From assembly GCA_002753335.1 (NCBI GenBank), contig PEAD01000019.1, forward strand, positions 1-58,523: a stretch of DNA of 58,523 bases, written 5' to 3'. The notes below the pieces were generated by a model. The model searched no databases, had not been told where the DNA came from, and saw only the letters and a program-made list of their open reading frames with translations. The position numbers and the translations under genes are program-made. The DNA is from Nitrospirae bacterium MYbin3 (GTDB taxonomy: Bacteria; Nitrospirota; Thermodesulfovibrionia; Thermodesulfovibrionales; Dissulfurispiraceae). Of this stretch, positions 16,979 to 25,802 are shown in pieces (positions within the stretch are counted from its first letter, which is position 1; each line of letters opens with the position of its first letter).

Positions 16979-19345
16979 CTATGCCAGCGTTACAACCGTA
17001 ACCCCGGCGCCGCCTTCGTTGGGTTCGCCTCGTCTGAACGATTTTATCAGAAGATGTCTTTTTAGATGCGTGTGTATTCCTTTGGCAAGGGCTCCTGTGC
17101 CTATTCCGTGTATTACGACTATTTCGTTTAAGCCGTCGAGAGAGGCATGGTTCAAGAAAGGCTCAAGCTGAGAAATAGCCTCCTCAACACGCATTCCCAC
17201 AAGGTTTATCCTGTATGTTTCAACAGTATCATTCTTGGAATCTTCATGTGGTCGTTTCTTTATTTCTTCCAATCGTCTTCCCTTTTTTACCGCTACATCA
17301 GTAATCGGAACCTCTATTTCCTTTCCGCCTGCGATTACCTTTATCCGATCATTTTTAAGATTTATTTCGACTATCTGAGCATCGCAGCCAAGTGTTATCA
17401 CATAAACTATATCTCCCTCGGACAAACTATCCGGCATAGCTGCATCGTCTATATTTTGAAGCTCATGCAGCTTTTTTGATGCCTCTTTCTGCAAATCTCC
17501 AATCTGTTTAAGGGAATTTTTTATAGCCGACTTTTCATTCTTTTTGATTTCTTCGAGACATGCGTTCATCTGAATCTTGGTTTCAGAAATTATTTTTATT
17601 GATTGATTATACGCATCAGCGAGAGTCTGTTTTTTAGCGGCTTCGGCCTCGGCCAATTTTTTGTCCAGCACAGCAACATTCTCTTTCAACTCCATTCTCT
17701 CGGTTGCGAGTTCGGCAATCAAATGTTCATAGTGAGACCTCTTATCGTTCAGGTCAGCTATCAGTTTGTCGAACTCCACCCTTACGCCGCCCAGCAGCCT
17801 CTTTGCCGATTCGATAATTGAGTCGGGCAGCCCATATTTGCGGGCTATTTCGAGTGCATGCGACTGTCCGGGCTCTCCTGTCCTTAAACGATAAAGAGGG
17901 GTCATGGTTTTAATGTCGAATTCCATCGAGGCGTTGATCATGCCTTCTGTCCTGTGAACGTAGCCTTTGATATCCATAAGATGGGTGGTGGAAAATACAA
18001 GCGCCCTACTTTCTCTCAGCTCACTAAGCACCGCGCAGGCTAACGCCGCGCCTTCTGCAGGGTCTGTGCCTGTGCCAAGCTCGTCTATAAGCACAAGGGT
18101 TTCTTCTGATGCAGCCTTGAGAATAGCTGATATATTGGATACATGCGCCGAGAATGTGGAGAGATTGCTTTCTATAGACTGTTCATCGCCTATGTCGATG
18201 AGAATGTCTTTTATGACAGGAAACATCGAGCCGGAATCGGCAGCCACAGGCAGGCCGGTAAGCGCCATAGCAAATAAAATTCCGATTGTTTTTATCGCAA
18301 CTGTTTTGCCGCCAGCATTTGAGCCGGTTATAACCATTACATTAGCATCTTCGCCTATCTTCACATCCAACGGCACAACAGTTCTGCCGTCATCCGTTCG
18401 AATAAACGAGATATAAAGAAGCGGATGCCTGCCGCCTATAATCGACAATCCGCCGGAGCTCTCAACCTGCGGCATATTCATATGGTAAAGAAACCCTAAC
18501 TTTGCAGCAGCATTCATTACATCAATATCCACAAGCAGATTGAACTGCAACAGGAGCTGATCGGTATTAAGGCGTATCTTGGAGCTTATCTCCCTCAGTA
18601 TGCGTATCTCTTCTGCCTTATGTTCGGCCAGAAGATTCTCGTGTTCATTGGCGTAGCTGATAATAGAAAGCGGTTCTATAAATGCGGTCTCTCCAGATTT
18701 TGATACGTCATGGACCACGCCTGATATTTCGCCTTTTGAATCCATCCTAATCGGGATGACCCATCTGCCGGACCTCATCGTGATGAAATCATCCTGAAGA
18801 AATACCGACACGCTGGAATCTTTCATTATGTCTTCAAGCTTCTTGCGTATCCGGCCCTCTATTTTTCTAATCTTCTCGCGCAGATCCGACAACAAAAACG
18901 AAGCTGAATCGAGTATATTGCCGTTTTCATCCAAAGAGCGTTTGAGAATTTTTATAAGGTCAGGAAATCCGGTCAGTGATGCACCTAAAGATGCAAGGCG
19001 AGGCAGATCCTGCCTGCTGTTTAACTCTTCATGCAACATTGTTATCATTTCGATAACCGGAATAAAAGCGGCCAACTCGCTGCCATCCAGAACAGCTCCA
19101 GCAGGTCGGGCCTTTGCAAGCAAAGGCTCAATATCCTTAAAACTCCACAGAGAAAGCTTCTGGCCCTCAGAGAATATCCGCATTATTTCCGAAACCAATT
19201 CCTGCCGCAGACGTATTTCTTCAATATGTTGGGACGGTCTCAGCGCATTCGCCTTGTTCTTCGATGCTTCACAGTGGGTGAAGTTAGAGATTATAGCAAG
19301 CAGCTTTGGAAAATCGAGGAGCCCGAGAGACTGTTCATTTATCAT
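16979..19345 (-). CDS. mutS2: Endonuclease MutS2
   Basis: MutS-family ATPase of 788 residues, the usual MutS2 length, which acts in suppressing recombination or in ribosome rescue rather than in mismatch repair. A Walker A GSNAGGKT lies near 340, a Walker B LVLIDELGTGTDPAEG near 420 and STTHLMDIKGY near 455. A coiled coil (about 510-600) precedes the C-terminal Smr nuclease domain with EIVVIHGIGTGALAKGIH near 745. The N-terminal mismatch-recognition domain of MutS is absent, as expected. It heads the leftward gene series 19345 to 12239. Confidence 0.95.
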   Translation of the reverse strand: MINEQSLGLLDFPKLLAIISNFTHCEASKNKANALRPSQHIEEIRLRQELVSEIMRIFSEGQKLSLWSFKDIEPLLAKARPAGAVLDGSELAAFIPVIEMITMLHEELNSRQDLPRLASLGASLTGFPDLIKILKRSLDENGNILDSASFLLSDLREKIRKIEGRIRKKLEDIMKDSSVSVFLQDDFITMRSGRWVIPIRMDSKGEISGVVHDVSKSGETAFIEPLSIISYANEHENLLAEHKAEEIRILREISSKIRLNTDQLLLQFNLLVDIDVMNAAAKLGFLYHMNMPQVESSGGLSIIGGRHPLLYISFIRTDDGRTVVPLDVKIGEDANVMVITGSNAGGKTVAIKTIGILFAMALTGLPVAADSGSMFPVIKDILIDIGDEQSIESNLSTFSAHVSNISAILKAASEETLVLIDELGTGTDPAEGAALACAVLSELRESRALVFSTTHLMDIKGYVHRTEGMINASMEFDIKTMTPLYRLRTGEPGQSHALEIARKYGLPDSIIESAKRLLGGVRVEFDKLIADLNDKRSHYEHLIAELATERMELKENVAVLDKKLAEAEAAKKQTLADAYNQSIKIISETKIQMNACLEEIKKNEKSAIKNSLKQIGDLQKEASKKLHELQNIDDAAMPDSLSEGDIVYVITLGCDAQIVEINLKNDRIKVIAGGKEIEVPITDVAVKKGRRLEEIKKRPHEDSKNDTVETYRINLVGMRVEEAISQLEPFLNHASLDGLNEIVVIHGIGTGALAKGIHTHLKRHLLIKSFRRGEPNEGGAGVTVVTLA

Positions 19346-19425
19346 CGTTTAAGCTTATCAAATGGTGCAATGCACAGTAAACCTTGTTATAATTTGAGAA
19401 GTTTAGCGTATCAAGGAGGATCAGC

Positions 19426-20028
19426 ATGGTCAAATACAACGGAATCAATCATCTTGCGCTTGTTACTGGCGACATGGACAAAACCATAAGGTTCTGGAGA
19501 GACCTGCTCGGCTTCAGGCTGATTGTGGGCATGGGCTCAACCGGGTACAAACATTATTTTTTCGAGGTTTCGGACAAAGACATGATAGCCTTTTTTGAGT
19601 GGAATGATGTTGAGCCTTTGCATGAAAAAGAGCACGGCAGACCGGCATCAGGCAGGATCGCCTTCGATCATGTTTCTATCGGAGTTGAAACCGAAGATGA
19701 CCTGTATGAAATTAAAGACAGGCTTGATGCTGCCGACATATGGGTTTCGGAAGTTATCGACCACGGATTCATACATTCTATTTATTCTTTCGACCCCAAC
19801 GGAATAGCCATAGAATTCAGCCGCAGCATTTCCGAAAATGATGTACGCGGCAAACCCAAGATTGTTGATAAAAACCCCTCGGCCATTACACTCGAAGGCT
19901 CTGAACCACAACATGGCAAATGGCCTGAAATTGAAACGACTAGTCCTGAAGAAAACCGAAGAGCTTACAGAGGCGCAGGAAGCGAACTTTTTCAGGGCAA
20001 AAAGATACCCAACCGGCTTGACGATTGA
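19426..20028 (+). CDS. VOC-family (glyoxalase/dioxygenase-like) protein
   Basis: The 200-residue protein begins with a clear VOC fold: NGINHLALVTGDMDKTIRFWRDLLGF, then FDHVSIGVETEDDLYEIKDRL and YSFDPNGIAIEFS (residues about 4-130). Probable metal ligands are His8, the His in FDHVSIGV and Glu in IEFS. The remaining 70 residues are polar and unrecognised. An AAGGAGG ribosome site supports the ATG. It starts 80 bp from mutS2, divergently. Substrate cannot be inferred. Confidence 0.85.
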   Translation: MVKYNGINHLALVTGDMDKTIRFWRDLLGFRLIVGMGSTGYKHYFFEVSDKDMIAFFEWNDVEPLHEKEHGRPASGRIAFDHVSIGVETEDDLYEIKDRLDAADIWVSEVIDHGFIHSIYSFDPNGIAIEFSRSISENDVRGKPKIVDKNPSAITLEGSEPQHGKWPEIETTSPEENRRAYRGAGSELFQGKKIPNRLDD

Positions 20029-20091
20029 AAACAATCTTCTTTATGGTTATAATTGATTAACTTTAATGATTATATCTTCAGGAGGCAATAT

Positions 20092-20808
20092 ATGACTATT
20101 GTAAAAAGAGCTTTGAAAAACTTAACCGGAGTCGTGATAATATTTTCTGCAACATTGCTTCTTGCTGCCGGACTTGCTTACGCAGAAAAGACAACCACCG
20201 TCACCGCAAAAAATGAGTTTGGCGGCAAAACAACCAAAACAGTTTTTGTCCAGGGAGATAAAAATTCAGAAATGTTTGCCGAGCATTTAGTTTATTACAA
20301 TGCCGAAGGCCGGAAAGCAAAAGAAGAATATTCATACACCGACAAAATAAAGACAGAGCGCGGCTTTAAAAGAGCTGCCGCATACTATAATCCTGCCACC
20401 GAAAAGGTAGCAAAACAGGAATACGAATATACGGATGCTGTATCTTCAACCAGCGGGCTTGCAAAGAACATAGACCATTACGGAAGCGCCGGCACGTTTG
20501 TGAGACGAGAGGCTATCTACACCGAAAAATATGCAAATGCTAACGCCATGATAAAGCATATTGATTATTACGAAAGCAACAGGATTGCCTATCGCGAATA
20601 CTATTACACAGACAAGCATGCCGAAACAAAGGGCTACTATAAGTTTACGGTAACCTACGGAGCTGCAAACGTCGTTGCTACAAGAGCGTTTGACTACACC
20701 GAAAAATATGCAAAAGAAAGCGGCTATGACAAGCTGATAAATTATTTTGATGCAACAGGTAAACAAATCAAGCAGGAATTCTACAAAAACAATAAACTTG
20801 TAAAATAA
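20092..20808 (+). CDS. Secreted protein with five approximately 30-residue YT[DE]K repeats, function unknown
   Basis: Not recognised. GGAGG eight bases upstream places the start at ATG 20092, giving 238 residues and a clean signal peptide (hydrophobic 11-29, ending LAYAEK). The mature part is built of repeats with Y-T-[DE]-K/A at residues 82, 113, 143, 172 and 202, spaced 29-31; each unit carries aromatic pairs (YY, HY, YF) and Lys/Glu. The regular spacing and Tyr content suggest stacked beta-strands. It is followed by a strong hairpin shared with the converging cytochrome gene. A surface or periplasmic binding role is only a guess. Confidence 0.75.
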   Translation: MTIVKRALKNLTGVVIIFSATLLLAAGLAYAEKTTTVTAKNEFGGKTTKTVFVQGDKNSEMFAEHLVYYNAEGRKAKEEYSYTDKIKTERGFKRAAAYYNPATEKVAKQEYEYTDAVSSTSGLAKNIDHYGSAGTFVRREAIYTEKYANANAMIKHIDYYESNRIAYREYYYTDKHAETKGYYKFTVTYGAANVVATRAFDYTEKYAKESGYDKLINYFDATGKQIKQEFYKNNKLVK

Positions 20809-20816
20809 CTACTACT

Positions 20817-20863
20817 AAAAAAATAGAGGAGCAGACTGTTTAAGTCTGCTCCTCTATTTTTTT
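20817..20863. terminator. Bidirectional intrinsic terminator
   Basis: A perfect inverted repeat of 17 bp (20821-20837 and 20843-20859) around a GTTTA loop, with A-runs on the left and T-runs on the right that extend the pairing by up to four bases. It lies between the converging repeat-protein and cytochrome genes and should stop transcription from both sides. Confidence 0.92.
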
Positions 20864-20883
20864 ATACATTCTACGAAACAAGT

Positions 20884-21195
20884 CTACATTTTATGGCATT
20901 TGCTGCAGTTGCTCATACCCTTTGAATCAAAAGCCATCTTTCCATTATGGCAGGCTCCGCAAAACTTGCCCTGATATATAGCCTCCATAGTCATCTTTGA
21001 GGCGCCCTTTTTCATCTCGAATATACCGCTATGGCAGTTATTGCAGTCCATACCTCTGTCGGCATGAAGCTTTCCGTCAATAGTGACATTGCCGAACTTC
21101 ATTACGTCTCCCGGCGGTACAGCCGATACGATAGAAGAAAAAACAACCAATGCCATAGATACAATTAAAATTCTGAATAACACTTTTATACTCAC
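20884..21195 (-). CDS. Triheme c7-type cytochrome
   Basis: Periplasmic electron carrier of 103 residues. An N-terminal signal peptide (ILIVSMALVVFSSIVSA) precedes a mature part of about 78 residues with three CxxCH haem sites: CNNCH, CGACH and CSKCH, the last close to the C-terminus. Other histidines (for example in GKLHADRG) are candidate sixth ligands. The size and haem number fit the c7 triheme domain common in metal- and sulfur-respiring bacteria. A GGAGG site precedes the ATG. It is monocistronic, bounded by the terminator at 20817. Confidence 0.9.
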   Translation of the reverse strand: MSIKVLFRILIVSMALVVFSSIVSAVPPGDVMKFGNVTIDGKLHADRGMDCNNCHSGIFEMKKGASKMTMEAIYQGKFCGACHNGKMAFDSKGMSNCSKCHKM

Positions 21196-21248
21196 CTCCT
21201 TTTAGCAGATATTTTAAAAAAATCACAGCTCAGTAATCAAATTCAACA

Positions 21249-22493
21249 TTAGTTTTTTAGAACCTGAACAAGAAGCGCTATGTTCAGACCTGAAACAATA
21301 AGCGCTGTAAGTCCAAGCATTATATTGTCCTTTAAGGAGTTTGCAAACCCGCCCATCACTTTTTTAGAGGAGGTTAGAAATATAAGGCCGAAGATCGACA
21401 AAGGAAGCTGTATGCTCAGCAGTATCTGGCTCCATATTATTCCCTGAAAAGGATCTTTAAGAAAGAATATCACCAAAAGCCCGCCAAGCACCGTCAACAG
21501 AACACCTGTTTTTGAGTGGCTGTCTTTTAGGTCAAAAGGTTCCATAAATATTCCTGCGTAAATGCTGCCGCCCGCCATCCCGGCAGTAACTGAAGATGAA
21601 AGCCCTGCCATTAAAAGGGCAACAGCAAACACAACTGCGGCCGGGTTTCCGATTAGGGGGCGCAAAGTCTCCTGTGCCTGCTGAAGCTCTGTTACAGCTA
21701 TTCCGCTGTTGAAAAAAACCGCTGCCGCTACAAGTATCATCGCGCTGTTTATCGCCCATCCGGTAAGCATAGCTGCCAATGTATCCAAAAACTCGTACTT
21801 GAGCTGGCGCTTAATTATCGACTCGCTCTCAAGGTTCCACTGCCTGCTTTGTATTACTTCGGAATGCAAAAAAAGATTGTGCGGCATAACCACCGCCCCA
21901 AGCACGCTCATAATTATTGGAAGTGAACCGGCAGGCATTGACGGCACAATCCAGCCTTTGCCGGCTTCGAGCCAGTTCAGATTAACAATGCTGAGCTCAA
22001 AGAGAAATGACAGTCCTATCAATGACACAAAGCCTATAATCCATTTCTCTATTTTTCTATAGCTGTTTGTCAAAAGCATCGTTAGGGTAAAGATTGAAGT
22101 GAGCACTGCTCCAATGTTAAGGGGCAGATTGAAAAGCATATTCAGCCCTATCGCACCGCCCAGAATTTCGGCAAGAGCGGTTGAAACACAGGCCAGCATT
22201 GCGCTCCCTAAAAACACGGTGCTTATCCATTTAGGAAAAAATTTGGCTGCAGCCTCAGATATGCACAATCCGGTTGCTATTCCTAAATGAGCTGCATTGT
22301 GCTGAAGAAGAATAAGCATACCAGTAGAAAGAGTGACCATCCATAAAAGAGAGTATCCGTATTGAGAGCCTGCCGCTATATTGGCTGCCCAGTTTCCGGG
22401 GTCTATAAAACCGACCGTCACCAGAAACCCCGGTCCTATGTACTTAAGTATCTCTCTGGCGCCAAAAACAGGCGAGTGTGGCAGATTCTTCAT
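21249..22493 (-). CDS. Nramp-family divalent metal transporter
   Basis: Inner-membrane proton-coupled importer of Mn(II)/Fe(II), with about eleven hydrophobic segments in 414 residues. Both family hallmarks are present: GFIDPGNWAAN (first segment, metal ligands Asp and Asn) and VMPHNLFLHSEV (sixth segment, Met and His region). ATG at 22493 (MKNLPHSPVF) is preferred; a TTG at 22502 is possible. It lies a few bases after the HD-domain gene and could be co-transcribed. No Fur or MntR site was recognised. Confidence 0.92.
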   Translation of the reverse strand: MKNLPHSPVFGAREILKYIGPGFLVTVGFIDPGNWAANIAAGSQYGYSLLWMVTLSTGMLILLQHNAAHLGIATGLCISEAAAKFFPKWISTVFLGSAMLACVSTALAEILGGAIGLNMLFNLPLNIGAVLTSIFTLTMLLTNSYRKIEKWIIGFVSLIGLSFLFELSIVNLNWLEAGKGWIVPSMPAGSLPIIMSVLGAVVMPHNLFLHSEVIQSRQWNLESESIIKRQLKYEFLDTLAAMLTGWAINSAMILVAAAVFFNSGIAVTELQQAQETLRPLIGNPAAVVFAVALLMAGLSSSVTAGMAGGSIYAGIFMEPFDLKDSHSKTGVLLTVLGGLLVIFFLKDPFQGIIWSQILLSIQLPLSIFGLIFLTSSKKVMGGFANSLKDNIMLGLTALIVSGLNIALLVQVLKN

Positions 22494-22512
22494 TAAAGGC
22501 AAGGTGGACAGC

Positions 22513-23442
22513 CTAAGCCAATTTTATCTGATGCCAGCGCTGCACTATCCCGCCGCGCTTCAAATAGTTGAGAATATTTTCTTCAGAGTCGTTAATTATC
22601 CTGTTAAGATATTTTAAATTGTTTTTCATAGCGGTTTCGTAAAGGTTATCTTTTATCTGCCAGCGAGCCTTAAAATGATACTTCAGGTATTTGTCAACGC
22701 CTCCGAGGTTGTCGGACAATCGTTTTTTTGCGAAATCAAAAAAGCCGACCGTTTTCTTAAGCAAATCCAGCTCATCAGTAAAACCTGCTACATTGCCTTC
22801 TTGAAACTCTTTATACAAGTAAAGCAGTTTTTCGAGATACACCCTGTCTGCCATCTGCCCCACGAGATCGGCTGCAGCCAGCATCTTAGCAACATTTGCT
22901 ATTTCTTCGGTCTCGAATTTCATATCCTCTATCTTAGAGCTAAGGCTTGTAGCCATTATCATATCCGTACATTTCTCAACATAACCGACCGGACAACCTA
23001 TGCGAGAAAAATAATTTCTCATAAATTCTACGCTTCTCTCAACATGGCTGAGTGTGTATTTGCCGCCTGTTCCTGTACCATCATCTTTTTTCTGGATATA
23101 GCCTGCGTCATGCATCAGGGCGCTTATGAGCCCGAGCATTGCAGCCTCCTCAGAAATTTTGATTTTCTTTATCGCCGCCCCATGCAAAAGTCTTGCAAAA
23201 CAGAGCAAAACATCGGTGGTATGCATTAGGTCATGGTATTCGGTATTGCAGCTTTTGTAATCGTCCCATTTACCCTTGAAAAGATCAACGATATCGTAAT
23301 ATATTTTTTTAAAAACATCGTCGAAAAGTTTGCAGCCTGTTTTAGAATACATGAGAGAATTGATATGCCTGACCTCATCACAAACAGCCTTGGCGTCGTC
23401 CATATTTATAAGGTCTGAAAGGAGTTTTATGTCATTTGGCAT
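22513..23442 (-). CDS. HD-domain metal-dependent phosphohydrolase
   Basis: The 309-residue protein starts at ATG 23442 (MPNDIKLLSDLIN), with AGGTG upstream; the longer frame to 23628 reads an atypical Cys/His-rich leader across the divergent intergenic region and is rejected. The HD core shows TEYHDLMHTTDVLLC (about 75), ALMHDAGYIQ (about 115) and AAADLVGQMADRVY (about 205), arranged as in cyclic-nucleotide-phosphodiesterase-like HD proteins. The substrate is unknown. Confidence 0.82.
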   Translation of the reverse strand: MPNDIKLLSDLINMDDAKAVCDEVRHINSLMYSKTGCKLFDDVFKKIYYDIVDLFKGKWDDYKSCNTEYHDLMHTTDVLLCFARLLHGAAIKKIKISEEAAMLGLISALMHDAGYIQKKDDGTGTGGKYTLSHVERSVEFMRNYFSRIGCPVGYVEKCTDMIMATSLSSKIEDMKFETEEIANVAKMLAAADLVGQMADRVYLEKLLYLYKEFQEGNVAGFTDELDLLKKTVGFFDFAKKRLSDNLGGVDKYLKYHFKARWQIKDNLYETAMKNNLKYLNRIINDSEENILNYLKRGGIVQRWHQIKLA

Positions 23443-23518
23443 ATACACCTCGTGTAGTTTTATAAAGAATATTCTATCATAATGAATTGTTTTTAAGTGC
23501 AAAGGAGCATGGATATAT

Positions 23519-25126
23519 ATGAAAGAACACGCCGAGAAATACGCAATTCCATCAGGCAAATGGATAGGAGCCAGAAGGTTCGTCACAAATCTGCAAAACT
23601 GGAAGATTTCTAACTTCCCCGGCGGCATATATTTTCTGACACAGGATGCGACAGTTGAGGAATTAAGGGTTATTCTGAATGTTTACAGAGAAGACAAATG
23701 CTGCGAAAGATTTATATCTGATGCGTATCCTAAAGATGGACCCTCTGGCAATTCAGGTATCTGGCACGCAGATCACCTGCCGATTTTCCCGTATGAAAGC
23801 CTGCATGGCAGAGTGACACATATCGCATTTGCCTATTTTATTCGCAGGGATGGCAAGGCAATTTCTTCAAAATATGAATATTATTTCGGTGTGCTCGAAG
23901 ATTTTTACAGGGAGAGAGTCCAGGAAGATGATTTCGACAATTCTCTTTTCAAAAAACTTAACGATTATACGCCTGAAACAGTTGATCGCCCTTCATTGCA
24001 AAAAGCTCTGGCAATAATTTATCGTAAAAAACAGCTTCCGGTGAAGCCGTTTTTTACGAGGGGCAATGCCTTCGATACGTCACATCCTGTGAACGAGATA
24101 CACAGGCTTATAGATTGGGTCATAAACAGAAAAGCAAAAGATCCTGATGGCAGACATTACATAAAGCTGGCCCTCTTTGATTTTGACAACCAGCATATTG
24201 CTGACCACCTTGTTTATGCTTTTCAAAAAGGAGTAGAGGTTGAGTGTGTAGGTGATTGGGCCTCTGTAAGCTCGATGAACTGTTCAGAATATATTGCAAC
24301 GCTTAGGCGTGCAGGCATCCCTATTTACGGGGTTGTCCGTAATACGCCGGGTGACCCGGCAGCCGGCATAGCAAGCATGCATACAAAAATAATAATCTTC
24401 GATGGAGAAGCAGCCCATTCTTCATCCTACAATCTTCACTTTCATCTTTGGGGGGGCAACTGGGAAAACGCCCTATTCTATTATTCAAAAGATTTTGCCT
24501 TGCTTTACGAAAGCATCTACAATTATGTCAAAGGCTCAGTTGTTCAGGAACTAAGCATAAAACCTCAGGCAAAGCACAACTCATATTATAGTTTTGGCAA
24601 GTATAATGCACACAAAAAAAATAGTGCTTTATTCAGGCCTCAAGATGCAATCCTAACAGAAATAACGGCAGCGCGCGAGTCTATAGTGGTCTGCATGTTT
24701 GACATGGATTTTCTTTCGGGCATTCCGCTTGGAGAAAAAAATGAGTCTGATGTTGTAAGCGCTCTTATCTCAGCTCGTGATAGGGGCGTGAAAGTAAAGG
24801 TTATATTAAACGGAATGATTGCGCATACAGGCAAGCTTCCTGAGGCATGGGACAAAAACTTCAAAAGACCTCTGAAAGAGCACGTAAAAAAACTCAGAGA
24901 CTCATGGATGGATGTTTCGCTCGTCTATTACCATGAGAGCATATATTCCCCGCTCCATCACAAGTTTGCGGTAATTGATTGTGAAACGGTCATCACCGGC
25001 TCATACAACTGGTACACTCACAGCATTTATTCGGACGAAATACTGACCGTACTAAGAGACAAAAAAATAGCGCTGGAGTTCCTCAATGAAGCACGGATAA
25101 TCTGCGAAAAGTTCAGGCTGGGGTAG
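23519..25126 (+). CDS. Phospholipase D-like protein with two HKD motifs
   Basis: The 535-residue protein has two PLD catalytic motifs: MHTKIIIFDGEAAHSSSYN near 285 and LHHKFAVIDCETVITGSYNW near 480, the two-HKD layout of an enzyme with one composite active site. The N-terminal 170 residues are unlike standard PLD and unrecognised. There is no signal peptide, so a cytoplasmic lipase or nuclease is more likely than a secreted one. It is divergent from the HD gene with 76 bp between. The substrate (phospholipid or nucleic acid) cannot be decided. Confidence 0.85.
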   Translation: MKEHAEKYAIPSGKWIGARRFVTNLQNWKISNFPGGIYFLTQDATVEELRVILNVYREDKCCERFISDAYPKDGPSGNSGIWHADHLPIFPYESLHGRVTHIAFAYFIRRDGKAISSKYEYYFGVLEDFYRERVQEDDFDNSLFKKLNDYTPETVDRPSLQKALAIIYRKKQLPVKPFFTRGNAFDTSHPVNEIHRLIDWVINRKAKDPDGRHYIKLALFDFDNQHIADHLVYAFQKGVEVECVGDWASVSSMNCSEYIATLRRAGIPIYGVVRNTPGDPAAGIASMHTKIIIFDGEAAHSSSYNLHFHLWGGNWENALFYYSKDFALLYESIYNYVKGSVVQELSIKPQAKHNSYYSFGKYNAHKKNSALFRPQDAILTEITAARESIVVCMFDMDFLSGIPLGEKNESDVVSALISARDRGVKVKVILNGMIAHTGKLPEAWDKNFKRPLKEHVKKLRDSWMDVSLVYYHESIYSPLHHKFAVIDCETVITGSYNWYTHSIYSDEILTVLRDKKIALEFLNEARIICEKFRLG

Positions 25127-25151
25127 ATTTTTGAAACGTAGCACGGATTTT

Positions 25152-25802
25152 TCAGACAAACCATTTATTCATATAATCAATCGTTGTCTTGCTTATTTTC
25201 CGCGTATCCTTCCCGGTGTAAAGCCCTAATTTCAAAAGGCTTACGAGGTTTTCGTGAGTCACTTCCTCATAGAATTCGGTATAGCACGAACCTATTTCTG
25301 ACGGATAATGAGCGTCCGAACCACCGGTAAACGGGCATCCTATACGCTTTGCCGCCTCCACCGCCTTAAGATTGTAAGCCTGCATATTACAGCCGTTGTA
25401 GCCCTCGATGGCGCAGATACCGGACAATTTAAAAACAATGTCGTCAAGGCTGTTTACTTTTCTATAGGGATGAGAAGGAATTACAACACCGCCCAGATAA
25501 TTTACACTTTTAATAACATCGACTATCGGCGTATGTTTTTGAAGCAGTTTGTCGGTGTCAACTCCAAAAACAAGACAGTGCCCTTCTAGCGCCGAAAATT
25601 CAACCCCCCTAAATATCTTGATAACATCTTTGTATTTTTCTTTGAGCCGCTCGGCATGTTCGGAGGCCCCGTAAGAGTAATGCTCGGTAAAAGCCATACC
25701 GTCAAGTTTTTTTCTTATAGCTTCTATAACAATTTCTTCGGGATCCGCATTATTGTCACCGCTGAAATGCGAATGCGCATGAAGGTCTATCTTGAAGCTC
25801 AT
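25152..25802 (-). CDS. PHP-domain metal-dependent phosphoesterase
   Basis: The 216-residue protein begins IDLHAHSHFSGDNNADPEEIV, the first metal-binding motif of PHP phosphoesterases, followed by FTEHYSYG near 39, a central GVVIPSHPYR near 108 and GGSDAHYPSEIG near 160. These His and Asp residues form a trinuclear metal site. The substrate is unknown; nucleotide or histidinol-phosphate-like molecules are typical. Its ATG overlaps the clpA stop by four bases, coupling it to the clpS-clpA operon. Confidence 0.88.
   Translation of the reverse strand: MSFKIDLHAHSHFSGDNNADPEEIVIEAIRKKLDGMAFTEHYSYGASEHAERLKEKYKDVIKIFRGVEFSALEGHCLVFGVDTDKLLQKHTPIVDVIKSVNYLGGVVIPSHPYRKVNSLDDIVFKLSGICAIEGYNGCNMQAYNLKAVEAAKRIGCPFTGGSDAHYPSEIGSCYTEFYEEVTHENLVSLLKLGLYTGKDTRKISKTTIDYMNKWFV

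Noticed and set aside
22513..23628. Longer 371-residue form of the HD-domain protein
   Set aside because: The extra 62 residues run through the divergent intergenic region and into the start of the PLD gene; composition is atypical and ATG 23442 has a ribosome site.
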